A DNA stretch of 64,000 nt, taken from Paraburkholderia youngii (GTDB lineage Bacteria > Pseudomonadota > Gammaproteobacteria > Burkholderiales > Burkholderiaceae). The DNA lies in the NCBI RefSeq assembly GCF_013366925.1, contig NZ_JAALDK010000002.1, positions 62,001-126,000 on the forward strand. The letters run 5' to 3'. This document shows positions 1 through 8,575 of this stretch, one piece after another; within the stretch, counting starts at the first letter, position 1, and every line of letters begins with the position of its first letter. Under the pieces are notes generated by a model. It made no database searches. It was given only the letters and a program-made list of their open reading frames with translations, and was not told where the DNA came from. The translations under genes and the position numbers were made by a program.

Positions 1-12
1 ATCACTGGCGCT

Positions 13-2052
13 TCACTGAGCCGACAGCAGCAGGTTGCCGTATTCGTCGACGACGGCTTCGAAGCCCGGCAGCACGCAGGTCGTCGTGTCGTCCTGCGCG
101 ATGATCGCGGGGCCGTGAAAGCGATGACCGGCGAGCAGCACCGAGCGGCGGTACAGCGGCACCTTGCGCCAGGCGCCGTCCAGATACACGTCGATCAGCG
201 CCTCGACGCGCGGCGCGCCTTCGCCGAGCGCGATCTTCGGCATCTCTGGCTTCGGTGTCGGCAGGCTGATCACGAGGCGCAGCGCCACGACCTGCACGGG
301 CGAACTCGCGTCGCTGTGGCCATACAGCCGATGATGCTCGCGGTGGAACGCGGAGCCGATCGTCGCGATGTCGCCGTTGCGAATGGCTTGCGGATCGAGC
401 GGTGTGTCGACTTCGAACGACTGGCCGCGGTAGCGCATCTCGGCCGAGACGAGCATTTCCGCGCCTGCATCGGAGCCGGTTTCGTTGATGATCCACTCGC
501 GCGCCTGCGCTTCGAGCGTCGCGAGGTCGCCGGCGAGTTTGTCGAGCGAAGCGGCGTCGAGCGGATAGTAGGTGGTGCGCACGAAGTCGTTCTTCGTATC
601 GGCGATCAGGCCGCCCAGCGCGCTCAGCACGCCCGGCGTGGTCGGCACGATCAGATGGCGCATGTTCAGCGCGCGCGCAAGGAAGCCGCCGAGCATCGGG
701 CCCGCGCCGCCGAACGGCATCAGCGAGAATGCGCGCGGATCGATGCCGAAGCGCGACACGATACGGCTCACGCCGCCGTACATGCCGGACACCGCGACGT
801 CGATGATCGCGGCCGCCGTTCGATGCACGTCGATGCCGAGCCGTTGCGCGAGCGGTTCGATCGCGCGGCGGCTCGCTTCGACGTCGACCTGCACCGCGTT
901 ATAGCCGAGCGACGCACGGCCCAGCACGCCGATCACCGCGAACGCGTCGGTGATGGTCGGGCGTGTGCCGCCGCGGCCATAGCAGACCGGACCCGGGTTC
1001 GAGCCGGCGCTTTCCGGACCGACCTTCAATACGCCGAAATCGTCGACCCATGCGATCGAGCCGCCGCCATCGCCGATCGACGAAACCGACACCGACGGGA
1101 TATGAATCTGGAAGTCGCCGATGTACTCGCCGGTCGCGTACTGCGGTTTGCCATCGACGATCAGCGCGACGTCGGCCGTCGTGCCGCCGATGTCGAGGCT
1201 CATGCAGTCCTTGATCTTGCACATGCCGGCCAGATACGACGCGCCGATCACGCCCGCGGCGGTGCCCGACAGGATCATCTGCACGCAATTGCTCTTGCCG
1301 TGCTCGGCGCTCATCACGCCGCCATTCGACTTCGTCACTTTCAGGTCCGCGCCGACGCCGCTTTCGGCAAGTGCGGCCTGCAAGCGCGTCAGGTATTGCG
1401 ACACGCGCGGCTGCACGTAGCCGCCGATCGTCGCGGTGACCGTGCGCTCGTATTCGCGGATGATCGGCCACACTTCGTGCGAACACGATACGAAAAACCC
1501 GGGCGCCGCTCTCTCGATGATCGCTTTGACCTGCTGCTCATGCGCGGGATTGCGATAAGAATGCAGCAGCGAAATCACCACGCCTTCGCAATGCGCCGCC
1601 TGCAGCGCTTCGAGCGCGGCGAGCACGCTCGCTTCGTCGATCGGCGCTTCCTCGGTGCCGTCGGGGCGCATGCGGCCATCGACGCCAAATACGCGATCGC
1701 GCGTGATGAGCGGTTCGGGGCGCCTCGACATCAGGTTGTACATGTCGGGGATCTTCAGGCGCGCGATATCCAGCACGTCCTCGAAATGGCGCGTCGTGAT
1801 CAGCGCGAGGCGCAAGCCCTTGCGTTGCACGACCGAGTTCACGCCGACCGTCGTGCCGTGCGTGAAGTACACGACTTCGTGCGGATCGATGCCGAAGCGC
1901 GCTTTCAGGCCTTGCATGCCGTCGATCACTTCGCTGCCCGGCGAATCCGGCCGCGAGAACACTTTCAGCGTGCGCGTGGTGCGCGTCTCGTCGTCCAGCA
2001 CGGCGAAGTCCGTAAACGATCCGCCGATATCCACTCCAATTCTCAAGCCCAT
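13..2052 (-). CDS. hyuA: Hydantoinase/oxoprolinase family protein, subunit A (HyuA-like)
   Basis: This 679-residue protein belongs to the ATP-dependent hydantoinase/5-oxoprolinase family, which opens cyclic amides such as hydantoins, N-methylhydantoin, oxoproline or lactams at the cost of ATP. It starts with the family motif VDIGGSFTD (residues 7-15) and has a second phosphate-binding motif DIGGTTADVAL near residues 287-297; the length is normal for the A subunit. The ATG at 2052 follows a good ribosome site (AAGGGACGGCA). It is the last visible gene of a long minus-strand operon. The partner B subunit would be expected just beyond position 1 and is not visible. The neighbouring FAD oxidase and succinate-semialdehyde dehydrogenase suggest lactam or hydantoin breakdown; the substrate is inferred, not shown. 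Confidence 0.88.
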   Translation of the reverse strand: MGLRIGVDIGGSFTDFAVLDDETRTTRTLKVFSRPDSPGSEVIDGMQGLKARFGIDPHEVVYFTHGTTVGVNSVVQRKGLRLALITTRHFEDVLDIARLKIPDMYNLMSRRPEPLITRDRVFGVDGRMRPDGTEEAPIDEASVLAALEALQAAHCEGVVISLLHSYRNPAHEQQVKAIIERAAPGFFVSCSHEVWPIIREYERTVTATIGGYVQPRVSQYLTRLQAALAESGVGADLKVTKSNGGVMSAEHGKSNCVQMILSGTAAGVIGASYLAGMCKIKDCMSLDIGGTTADVALIVDGKPQYATGEYIGDFQIHIPSVSVSSIGDGGGSIAWVDDFGVLKVGPESAGSNPGPVCYGRGGTRPTITDAFAVIGVLGRASLGYNAVQVDVEASRRAIEPLAQRLGIDVHRTAAAIIDVAVSGMYGGVSRIVSRFGIDPRAFSLMPFGGAGPMLGGFLARALNMRHLIVPTTPGVLSALGGLIADTKNDFVRTTYYPLDAASLDKLAGDLATLEAQAREWIINETGSDAGAEMLVSAEMRYRGQSFEVDTPLDPQAIRNGDIATIGSAFHREHHRLYGHSDASSPVQVVALRLVISLPTPKPEMPKIALGEGAPRVEALIDVYLDGAWRKVPLYRRSVLLAGHRFHGPAIIAQDDTTTCVLPGFEAVVDEYGNLLLSAQ

Positions 2053-2168
2053 TGCCGTCCCTTTAGGTAAGCCTCGCAGACCATTCGCGTCTGCGTCGCG
2101 TCAACGACTCTGATTCCCACAGCGATTTGGTGAATGAAAAAGCAGCCTTTGCAGCGCAGCGCGGGTCG

Positions 2169-3497
2169 TCACATCATCTCGGGACTCGCCAGCCGGGTTC
2201 CATCGCTAAAGCGCGTCAACCGGTAGGGCTGAATATCGATCCCGGTTGCGTCATTGGTCACGATGCGGCTAACCAGCATGCCGGCTCCCGGTCCCAACCC
2301 GAAGCCATGACCGCTGAACCCGGACGCGATCACGAGGCCGGGCGCGCTGTCCACCCGCGACATCACCGGCACCAGATCGGGCGTCGTGTCGATCGCGCCG
2401 GCCCACGCATGCGCGACACGCAATCCCGACAGCTCGGGAAACACCGTCGCGACGTTTTGCAGCGCACGGGTCGGCCACTCGGCATCGGGCACAGGATTCA
2501 GAACCCGCGTTAGCTCGAACGGCGAGATGTCGTCGTTACGCCAGTCGGCACTCCCTTCGGGGCCGCCGAAGAACGGTTGCGCGATCCGGAACTTGAGCTT
2601 CTTGTTGAGTTTGCTGCGGAACATCTTGCGAAACTTGACCGCGTGCCGCAGGTTCTGCGGCGAGATTTCCATGCGTCCGTAGCCGGGGACCGCGATCGTA
2701 TAGCCGCCGTCGAGCCGCCGCCTCATCGCGAAGTTCGGGCCGGAGAAGCACCCATCTATCACGGCCGGCGCTTCGGCCGTGCGCAGCGCGGTGCCGATCA
2801 CGTTGACCGCCGGCAGATCGATGCCATGACGCCGGCAGAAGAGGGCACTCCACGCGCCGCCGGCCAGCACGACGCTGCTCGCGCCGATCAGGCCGCGCTC
2901 GGTCCATACACCGGAGACACGGCCCGCGCTGATATCGAGTCCGCGAACCGCGCAGGTCTGATGCACGCGCGCGCCGAGCCGTTGCGCGCCTCTTGCAATG
3001 GCGGGCGCCGCTTTCGACGGCTCCGCGCGTCCATCGGAATGCGACCACACGCCGCCTGCCCACTTCGCCTGACCATTGGGAACGCGCGCCGCCAGTTCGC
3101 GAGCCGACAGCAACTGACTATCGAAGCCGAGCGCACGGGCCTTGCCGAGCCATGTTTCCCATTGCGCGACGTCCGCGGACTGCTCGCTTCCGTACAGGAT
3201 GCCGGCTCGCCTGAAGCCGATGTCTTCGCCGAGTTCGTCGCTCAACTCGCTCCAGCGCGCGAGGCTTTGCATCGCGAGCGGCAACTCGTGCAGATCGCGG
3301 TTCTGCTGACGCACCCAACCCCAGTTGCGTCCCGATTGTTCGGCGCCAATGATGCCTTTCTCGAGCAGCACGACCGATACGCCGCGCCGCGCAAGCTCGT
3401 AAGCGGTGCTGACGCCGATGATGCCGCCGCCGATCACCGCGACGTCACAGCGAGCGGGGAATCCGTCGCTATTCGAAACTTCGTCGATTCTTAGCAT
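2169..3497 (-). CDS. FAD-dependent amino-acid/amine oxidoreductase (DAO family)
   Basis: A 442-residue DAO-fold flavoprotein of the glycine oxidase/sarcosine oxidase/D-amino-acid dehydrogenase superfamily. The dinucleotide-binding motif VIGGGIIGVSTAYELARRG lies at about residues 21-39, and the C-terminal FAD-binding segment SGFSGHGFGLGPGAG is typical of the family. The enzyme should oxidise a primary or N-methylated amine or amino acid to an imine that hydrolyses to an aldehyde or oxo acid. It lies 56 nt downstream of the cupin gene and 116 nt upstream of hyuA, all in one direction. Pairing with HyuA and GabD resembles the logic of lactam catabolism, where ring opening gives an aminobutyrate that an amine oxidase then converts. 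The exact substrate cannot be read from the sequence. Confidence 0.85.
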   Translation of the reverse strand: MLRIDEVSNSDGFPARCDVAVIGGGIIGVSTAYELARRGVSVVLLEKGIIGAEQSGRNWGWVRQQNRDLHELPLAMQSLARWSELSDELGEDIGFRRAGILYGSEQSADVAQWETWLGKARALGFDSQLLSARELAARVPNGQAKWAGGVWSHSDGRAEPSKAAPAIARGAQRLGARVHQTCAVRGLDISAGRVSGVWTERGLIGASSVVLAGGAWSALFCRRHGIDLPAVNVIGTALRTAEAPAVIDGCFSGPNFAMRRRLDGGYTIAVPGYGRMEISPQNLRHAVKFRKMFRSKLNKKLKFRIAQPFFGGPEGSADWRNDDISPFELTRVLNPVPDAEWPTRALQNVATVFPELSGLRVAHAWAGAIDTTPDLVPVMSRVDSAPGLVIASGFSGHGFGLGPGAGMLVSRIVTNDATGIDIQPYRLTRFSDGTRLASPEMM

Positions 3498-3552
3498 GTT
3501 CGAGCAACCATGATGGATGAGAGCGGCGATTACCGGATGGGTGTCGTTGCAG

Positions 3553-3897
3553 TCAAAAGATCACGTAGATCTTGCGCAGCGTTTCGTCGATGTTCCAAAG
3601 CCCTTCGGTGTTGGCTTCGAAGAACAGCGTGTCGCCGGCGGCGAAGCGGATCGTGTCTTCTCCGTCGGGTGTGAAGGTGCCGCTGCCCTTGATGAAATGC
3701 ATGACCTCCGCCTGCTTGACCGAGCGCCTGTAGGTGCCGGGCGAGCACTCGAACAGCCCGGTGTCGACCGCGTCATGACCCGGAATCACGTACTGGCGTC
3801 CCGCTACGCGTGACGGCTCGGTGCCGGGCAGGCCGGCGGTTCCCCAATCCTCGAGGGCGGTGACTTCCGCCGCTTGCCTGATCTGCTGCACTTTCAT
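3553..3897 (-). CDS. Cupin domain protein
   Basis: A 114-residue single-domain cupin. The conserved barrel motifs are visible around EVMHFIKGSGTFTPDG (about residues 64-79) and the second half FAAGDTLFFEANTEGLWNI (about 85-103). Small cupins of this group are often enzyme-associated or ligand-binding proteins in amino-acid catabolic operons; the function here is unknown. The ATG at 3897 overlaps the TGA of the upstream deacylase gene (ATGA), which supports translational coupling and decides the start, although the frame stays open for another 130 codons upstream. Confidence 0.82.
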   Translation of the reverse strand: MKVQQIRQAAEVTALEDWGTAGLPGTEPSRVAGRQYVIPGHDAVDTGLFECSPGTYRRSVKQAEVMHFIKGSGTFTPDGEDTIRFAAGDTLFFEANTEGLWNIDETLRKIYVIF

Positions 3898-4886
3898 GTG
3901 GTTTGTTCCTGTTGGCGTGAGCGCAGGTCGATACGGCGTTCGATCCGGCCTAGCCGGACCACGGTGACGCCGGCGCGCAACTGGCGCAGCGACGGCATCA
4001 CGAGCATGCAGTCGTCGTACGGCGTCGCGACCGGCTGGCCATCCGACCAGGCGATCACGGTGCCGGCGTGCTCGAACGTTTCGAGCCCGGTGTAAGGCCC
4101 CGCGAAGCGGAAGTCCATGCTCTTTGCAACGACCGGTTCGGTCACGCGGACGATGCGCATTTCGTCGGGCAGCGGCCTGATCCAGCCGGACGGCAGATCC
4201 GCCGCGTCGACGATGCCCGAGAGCAACAGAAAACGCGCGGTGCAGTCGCGCGCGACCGTCACCGCGCTGGCTTCCCAATGCTGGCCGCATTCGATCAGCA
4301 GCGCGTTCTTCGCGCTCGCGTCGTCGCCGAAGCCTTCGTAGTCGCGCATCCGGCGGCCTTCGGGATGGCCTTCGTCCTGGATCACCGTGGCGGGCGCGCC
4401 GAGCCGCTCGGCCAGTTCCGCGCCTTTGCGCAGCGGGCCCGCGACGATCAGCGGCGCGCTTTTTTCATGCATCGAATGCAGATCGAGCAGCAGGTCGACC
4501 GTGTCGATCACCGGCCGCATCGCGCGCGCACGATCGAGTTCGGACGAGCGCGCTGCAACGTCGTCGAGTTTCGCGGCGGTCCATACGCGGTTGAAGTCCT
4601 GATCGACGAAGCGCGCCTTGTCGGGCGTTGACGGATCGAAGCGCGCGTAGGCGGCGACGTTCGCGAACGACAGCGTGAGCTTGCCGCAGCGCGGCCGCAG
4701 CCCGCCGCGCAACAACGCGTCGACCGTGATCGCGCCGCACACTTCGTTGCCGTGCGTCAGCGCGTTGATCATCACGTGCGGGCCGGGTTGGCCGGAGTCG
4801 AACGTGTGCACGTATGCGATGCCGGTATTGCCGTCGGCGTGCGCCGAGATGTCCGGGAATTCGACTTCGATCGGATAGGCTTGCAT
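3894..4886 (-). CDS. Succinylglutamate desuccinylase/aspartoacylase family deacylase
   Basis: A roughly 330-residue zinc deacylase-type protein of the AstE/AspA family, which removes acyl groups from N-acylated amino acids. The metal-binding motif appears as NALTHGNEVCG near the N terminus (usual form GxHGNE), and LLDLHSMHE supplies the downstream histidine region. The ATG at 4886 is preferred over an upstream in-frame codon at 4910 because the ribosome site AGGGAGGACTGGAG precedes it closely. The start is 2 nt from the end of gabD, and its stop overlaps the cupin start. With two acetyltransferases in the same region, an N-acyl intermediate is plausible, but that is inference. Confidence 0.85.
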   Translation of the reverse strand: MQAYPIEVEFPDISAHADGNTGIAYVHTFDSGQPGPHVMINALTHGNEVCGAITVDALLRGGLRPRCGKLTLSFANVAAYARFDPSTPDKARFVDQDFNRVWTAAKLDDVAARSSELDRARAMRPVIDTVDLLLDLHSMHEKSAPLIVAGPLRKGAELAERLGAPATVIQDEGHPEGRRMRDYEGFGDDASAKNALLIECGQHWEASAVTVARDCTARFLLLSGIVDAADLPSGWIRPLPDEMRIVRVTEPVVAKSMDFRFAGPYTGLETFEHAGTVIAWSDGQPVATPYDDCMLVMPSLRQLRAGVTVVRLGRIERRIDLRSRQQEQTT

Positions 4887-4888
4887 GT

Positions 4889-6367
4889 TTACTCCAGTCC
4901 TCCCTGACACAGATACTTGATCGACAGATAGTCATCCAGTCCGTACTTCGATCCTTCGCGACCATAGCCGGATTCCTTCACGCCGCCGAACGGCGCCGCC
5001 TCCGAAGCGAGCGCGCCTTCGTTGATGCCGACGATACCCGCTTCCAGCGCGCGCGACACGCGCTCGATACGGCGCATGCTCTCGCTATAGAAATACGACG
5101 CGAGCCCGAACGGCGTGTCGTTCGCGGCCTGCACCGCTTCCTGCTCGCTGTCGAACGGGAACAGCGGCACGACCGGGCCGAAGGTTTCCTCGCCGCACAA
5201 CGCCATCGACGCCGTGGCGTTGCCCAGCACCGTGGGCGCGTAGTAGTGCGGTCCCAGCTCGGTGAGCCGCCGTCCGCCGGTCAGCACGACCGCGCCATTC
5301 GCGAGCGCGTCGTCGACATGACGCGCGATCTTGTCCACGGCCCGTTCGTTGATCATCGGGCCGATCTGCGAAGCGGGATCGCTCGCGGGGCCAACCCGCA
5401 GCTCGGCCACCTTCGCGCACAGCAGCGCGGAGAAATGCTCGTAGACGCCGCGCTGCACGTACACGCGGTTCGGGCACACGCAGGTCTGCCCGCCATTTCG
5501 GAACTTCGCGGCGAGCAGGCCATTGACCGCGGCATCGAGGTCGGCGTCGTCGAATACGATGAAGGGCGCATTGCCGCCGAGTTCCAGAGAAAGCTTCTTC
5601 AGCGTGCCTGCCGATTCACGCGCGAGGTGCTTGCCGACGGGCGTCGATCCGGTGAACGTGATCTTGCGCACGCGGCTGTCTGCGAGCCATTCGCCGACCG
5701 TCTCCGCCGCGCCGGCGCGCGAGGCCGAGATCAGATTGAGCACGCCGGCTGGCACGCCCGCCTCGTGCGCCAGCATCACCAGCGCGATGGCGGTGAGCGG
5801 CGTGTCTTCAGCGGGCTTCGCGACGACCGTGCAGCCTGCCGCGAGCGCCGGCGCGATCTTGCGCGCGATCATCGCGAGCGGAAAATTCCACGGCGTGATC
5901 GCGGCGACGATGCCGATCGGTTCCTTGATCGCACTCATGCGTTTGCCACGCTGCTGCTGTGGAATCAGATCGCCGTAGATGCGGGTGGCTTCGTCGGCGA
6001 ACCACGCGACGTACGACGCGCCATAGCTGACCTCGCCGCGCCCTTCCGCGAGCGGCTTGCCCTGTTCGAGCGAAATCAGCGCGCCGAGCGCGTCGCGATT
6101 CGCGACGATCAGCGCGTGCCAGCGGTGCAGCACGGCCGCGCGTTCGTTCGCGAGCCTTGCACGCCATGCGGGCAGCGCCTTGGCGGCGGCGTCGGTGGCG
6201 GCGCGCGCGTCGCTGGGACCGCTGTCGGCCACCTCGGCGATCAGCTTGCCGGTTGCCGGATCGGTGACCGCGAAGCGGCGGCCGCTCGCGGCCGCGACCC
6301 ACTCGCCGTTGATGAAGTTGTCCGTGCGGATCAGCGCGCGGGCCTGTTGTTCGAGATTCGTGCTCAT
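4889..6367 (-). CDS. gabD: NAD(P)-dependent succinate-semialdehyde dehydrogenase
   Basis: A 492-residue aldehyde dehydrogenase with close overall resemblance to GabD-type succinate-semialdehyde dehydrogenases. Visible landmarks are PWNFPLAMIARK (about 159-170), KPAEDTPLTA (about 184-193), FTGSTPVGK (about 238-246), the general base Glu262 in LELGGNAPF, and the catalytic Cys296 in GGQTCVCPNR, matching the usual CVCxNR of GabD. It would oxidise succinate semialdehyde to succinate, the exit step for GABA and related four-carbon amines. The gene is in the middle of the minus-strand operon and is probably co-transcribed with the deacylase. Confidence 0.88.
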   Translation of the reverse strand: MSTNLEQQARALIRTDNFINGEWVAAASGRRFAVTDPATGKLIAEVADSGPSDARAATDAAAKALPAWRARLANERAAVLHRWHALIVANRDALGALISLEQGKPLAEGRGEVSYGASYVAWFADEATRIYGDLIPQQQRGKRMSAIKEPIGIVAAITPWNFPLAMIARKIAPALAAGCTVVAKPAEDTPLTAIALVMLAHEAGVPAGVLNLISASRAGAAETVGEWLADSRVRKITFTGSTPVGKHLARESAGTLKKLSLELGGNAPFIVFDDADLDAAVNGLLAAKFRNGGQTCVCPNRVYVQRGVYEHFSALLCAKVAELRVGPASDPASQIGPMINERAVDKIARHVDDALANGAVVLTGGRRLTELGPHYYAPTVLGNATASMALCGEETFGPVVPLFPFDSEQEAVQAANDTPFGLASYFYSESMRRIERVSRALEAGIVGINEGALASEAAPFGGVKESGYGREGSKYGLDDYLSIKYLCQGGLE

Positions 6368-6456
6368 CTGAGGTTTCCAGTTCGGTTGGCCTGCGAGGGC
6401 GGAGTGCCCGACACGCGCCGGGCAGCCATGCCGTCTGCACTATTAGTGACCAGTGC

Positions 6457-7551
6457 CTATTGGCGACTTGCGCTGGCGACGCGCGCCGCGATCGCCGCGC
6501 CGACTTCCTTGGTCGATGCGCTGCCGCCCAGGTCGCCCGTGCGCGGGCCGTCCTTCAGCACTTGCGTAATCGCGGCGACGATGGCGTCGTGCGCATCGCG
6601 CTCGACACCGGTGCTGTTGCCGAGAAAGTCGAGCATCATCGCGGCCGACCAGATCATCGCGACCGGATTGGCGATGCCCTTGCCGGCGATGTCGGGCGCC
6701 GAACCGTGGACCGGCTCGAACAGCGACGGAAAGCGCCGGTCGGGATTCAGGTTGCCTGATGGCGCAATGCCGATCGTTCCGGTGCACGCCGGACCGAGGT
6801 CGGATAGGATGTCGCCGAACAGGTTCGACGCGACCACCACGTCGAAACGGTCGGGGTTCAGCACGAAGCGCGCGCACAGAATGTCGATGTGCTGACGGTC
6901 CATTTTCACGTCGGGGTAGCGTGCGGCCATTTCATCGGCGCGCGCATCCCACCACGGCATGCTGATCGCGATACCGTTGCTCTTCGTCGCAACCGTGATC
7001 TTCTTCGCGCGGCGCCGCGCCAGCTCGAACGCGAACTTCATCACGCGCTCGGTGCCGTGGCGCGTGAAGATCGACTGCTGCATCACGACTTCGCGCTCGG
7101 TGCCCTCGAACATCGTGCCGCCCACCGACGAATATTCGCCTTCGGTGTTCTCGCGCACGATCATGAAGTCGATATCGCCGGGCTTGCGGTTGGCGAGCGG
7201 GCTGGGCACGCCCTCGAACAGGCGAGCGGGGCGCAGGTTCACGTACTGGTCGAATTCGCGGCGGAACTTCAGCAGCGACCCCCACAGCGAAATATGGTCG
7301 GGCACCTTGTCGGGCCAGCCGACCGCGCCGAACAGAATCGCATCGCAGCCCTGCAACTGCTGCTTCCAGTCGTCGGGCATCATCTGGCCATATTGCGCGT
7401 AGTAGTCGCACGACGCCCATTCGATATGTCGGTAGTCGATGCCGATGTCGAAGCGCTGGCAGGCGGCGTCCAGCACGCGCAGGCCTTCGGGCATCACTTC
7501 GGTGCCGATGCCGTCGCCGGGAATGACGGCAATGCGGTATTTGCGGGTCAT
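6457..7551 (-). CDS. D-malate/tartrate dehydrogenase (decarboxylating), isopropylmalate dehydrogenase family
   Basis: A 364-residue member of the isocitrate/isopropylmalate dehydrogenase family, subgroup TtuC/DmlA, which oxidises D-malate or tartrate with NAD and Mn. The family signature is seen at VIPGDGIGTEV (about 9-19), NLRPARLF with downstream IVRENTEGEY (about 130-150), and the metal/cofactor region NLFGDILSDLG (about 253-263). The start at 7551 follows AAGGAGAGACACGT. It lies between gabD and a GhrA-like reductase in one operon, implying that a hydroxy-diacid is among the intermediates or side products. D-malate versus tartrate specificity cannot be decided by eye. Confidence 0.87.
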   Translation of the reverse strand: MTRKYRIAVIPGDGIGTEVMPEGLRVLDAACQRFDIGIDYRHIEWASCDYYAQYGQMMPDDWKQQLQGCDAILFGAVGWPDKVPDHISLWGSLLKFRREFDQYVNLRPARLFEGVPSPLANRKPGDIDFMIVRENTEGEYSSVGGTMFEGTEREVVMQQSIFTRHGTERVMKFAFELARRRAKKITVATKSNGIAISMPWWDARADEMAARYPDVKMDRQHIDILCARFVLNPDRFDVVVASNLFGDILSDLGPACTGTIGIAPSGNLNPDRRFPSLFEPVHGSAPDIAGKGIANPVAMIWSAAMMLDFLGNSTGVERDAHDAIVAAITQVLKDGPRTGDLGGSASTKEVGAAIAARVASASRQ

Positions 7552-7645
7552 ACGTGTCTCTCCTTGCGTTGATCACGCGCGGTCTGCCGGCACCGCGCGG
7601 ATCGCCAATTGGGGGTGCGTTCTCGTGTCGGGCCGTGCATCGGTA

Positions 7646-8569
7646 TCAGTAGCCGCGAGTCCGCTCGATCAGGCCGTTCATGCGCTCACCGGCGCGATGC
7701 AGACGCAGGTTTTCCAGCACCGCATCGACAGCCGATTCGGGCCGCGTCGCGCTCGCAATATGCGGCGTGATGCGCACGCGCGACTGCGTCCACAGCGGAT
7801 GGTCCACGGGCAGCGGCTCGGGGTCGGTGACGTCGAGCACCGCGCTATGAATCTGCCCGCTTCGCAGCGCATCGAGCAGATCGCCGCTGACGAGTTGCGC
7901 TCCGCGGCCGACGTGCACCAGCGACGCGCCTCGCGGCAGCGCGTCGAATACCCGGCGGCACAGCAGCCCGCGCGTCGCGTCCGTCAGCGGCAGCAGGCAG
8001 ATCAGCACGTCGGTGCGGGCCAGCATCGCATCGAGCCCCGCCTCGCCCGCGTAGCAGGCGACACCTTCGATGTCGTGCCGCGAGCGGCTCCAGCCCGCGC
8101 AGGCAAAGCCGAACAGCCGCAAACGCTCGAGTACCGCGGTGCCGAGCATGCCGAGGCCGAACACACCGATGCGGCGCGACGCGGCGGCGCGCAGCGGCAA
8201 CGGCTGCCAGGCGCGCGCCTGCTGTTGCAACGCGTAGTCGAACAGATCGCGGTGAATCGCCAGCACCGCCTCGGTCACATACTCGACCATGCCTTCGACG
8301 ATGCCCGGTTCGAGCATGCGCACCACAGGCAGATGCGCCGGAATCTGCGACAGGTCCAACTGATCGACGCCTGCGCCGACCGAGAACACGACTTCGAGAT
8401 TCGGCAGCGTGAGCGCGAGGTCGCCCGGCTGCCACGCGACCAGATAGCGCACGGCCGCGCGATCGCCGAGGTCCGGCCAGACGCGGAACTGGATCTCGGG
8501 CGCGAGCCGCGCGAAGCGCTCGGCCCATAGCGCTCCACGCACCGGATCGGCCTTGTAGAGGACCGTCAT
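7646..8569 (-). CDS. ghrA: Glyoxylate/hydroxypyruvate reductase A-like D-2-hydroxyacid dehydrogenase
   Basis: A 307-residue D-isomer-specific 2-hydroxyacid dehydrogenase close to GhrA in length and motif order. The cofactor motif GVFGLGMLG is near residues 154-162. The catalytic residues sit in VGRGAQLV (Arg), DPEPLP (Glu) and TPHIAS (His). It reduces glyoxylate, hydroxypyruvate or similar 2-oxo acids with NADPH. It begins 6 nt after the acetyltransferase gene, so the two are almost certainly co-transcribed, and it precedes the D-malate dehydrogenase gene. Its presence suggests removal of a toxic 2-oxo acid by-product. Confidence 0.85.
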   Translation of the reverse strand: MTVLYKADPVRGALWAERFARLAPEIQFRVWPDLGDRAAVRYLVAWQPGDLALTLPNLEVVFSVGAGVDQLDLSQIPAHLPVVRMLEPGIVEGMVEYVTEAVLAIHRDLFDYALQQQARAWQPLPLRAAASRRIGVFGLGMLGTAVLERLRLFGFACAGWSRSRHDIEGVACYAGEAGLDAMLARTDVLICLLPLTDATRGLLCRRVFDALPRGASLVHVGRGAQLVSGDLLDALRSGQIHSAVLDVTDPEPLPVDHPLWTQSRVRITPHIASATRPESAVDAVLENLRLHRAGERMNGLIERTRGY

Positions 8570-8575
8570 CGCCGT

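Noticed and set aside
115..2070. 651-codon plus-strand open frame antisense to hyuA
   Set aside because: High-GC shadow: residue composition is rich in Arg/Ala/His with no family motif, and the opposite strand encodes a complete HyuA.
3898..4290. Extension of the cupin frame upstream into a 245-residue protein
   Set aside because: The extension overlaps the deacylase gene and is Arg/Gly-rich without similarity; the ATGA overlap gives a better start at 3897.
4814..6895. 693-codon plus-strand open frame antisense to gabD and part of the D-malate dehydrogenase gene
   Set aside because: Arg-rich shadow spanning two well-supported genes; no motif and no sensible start.
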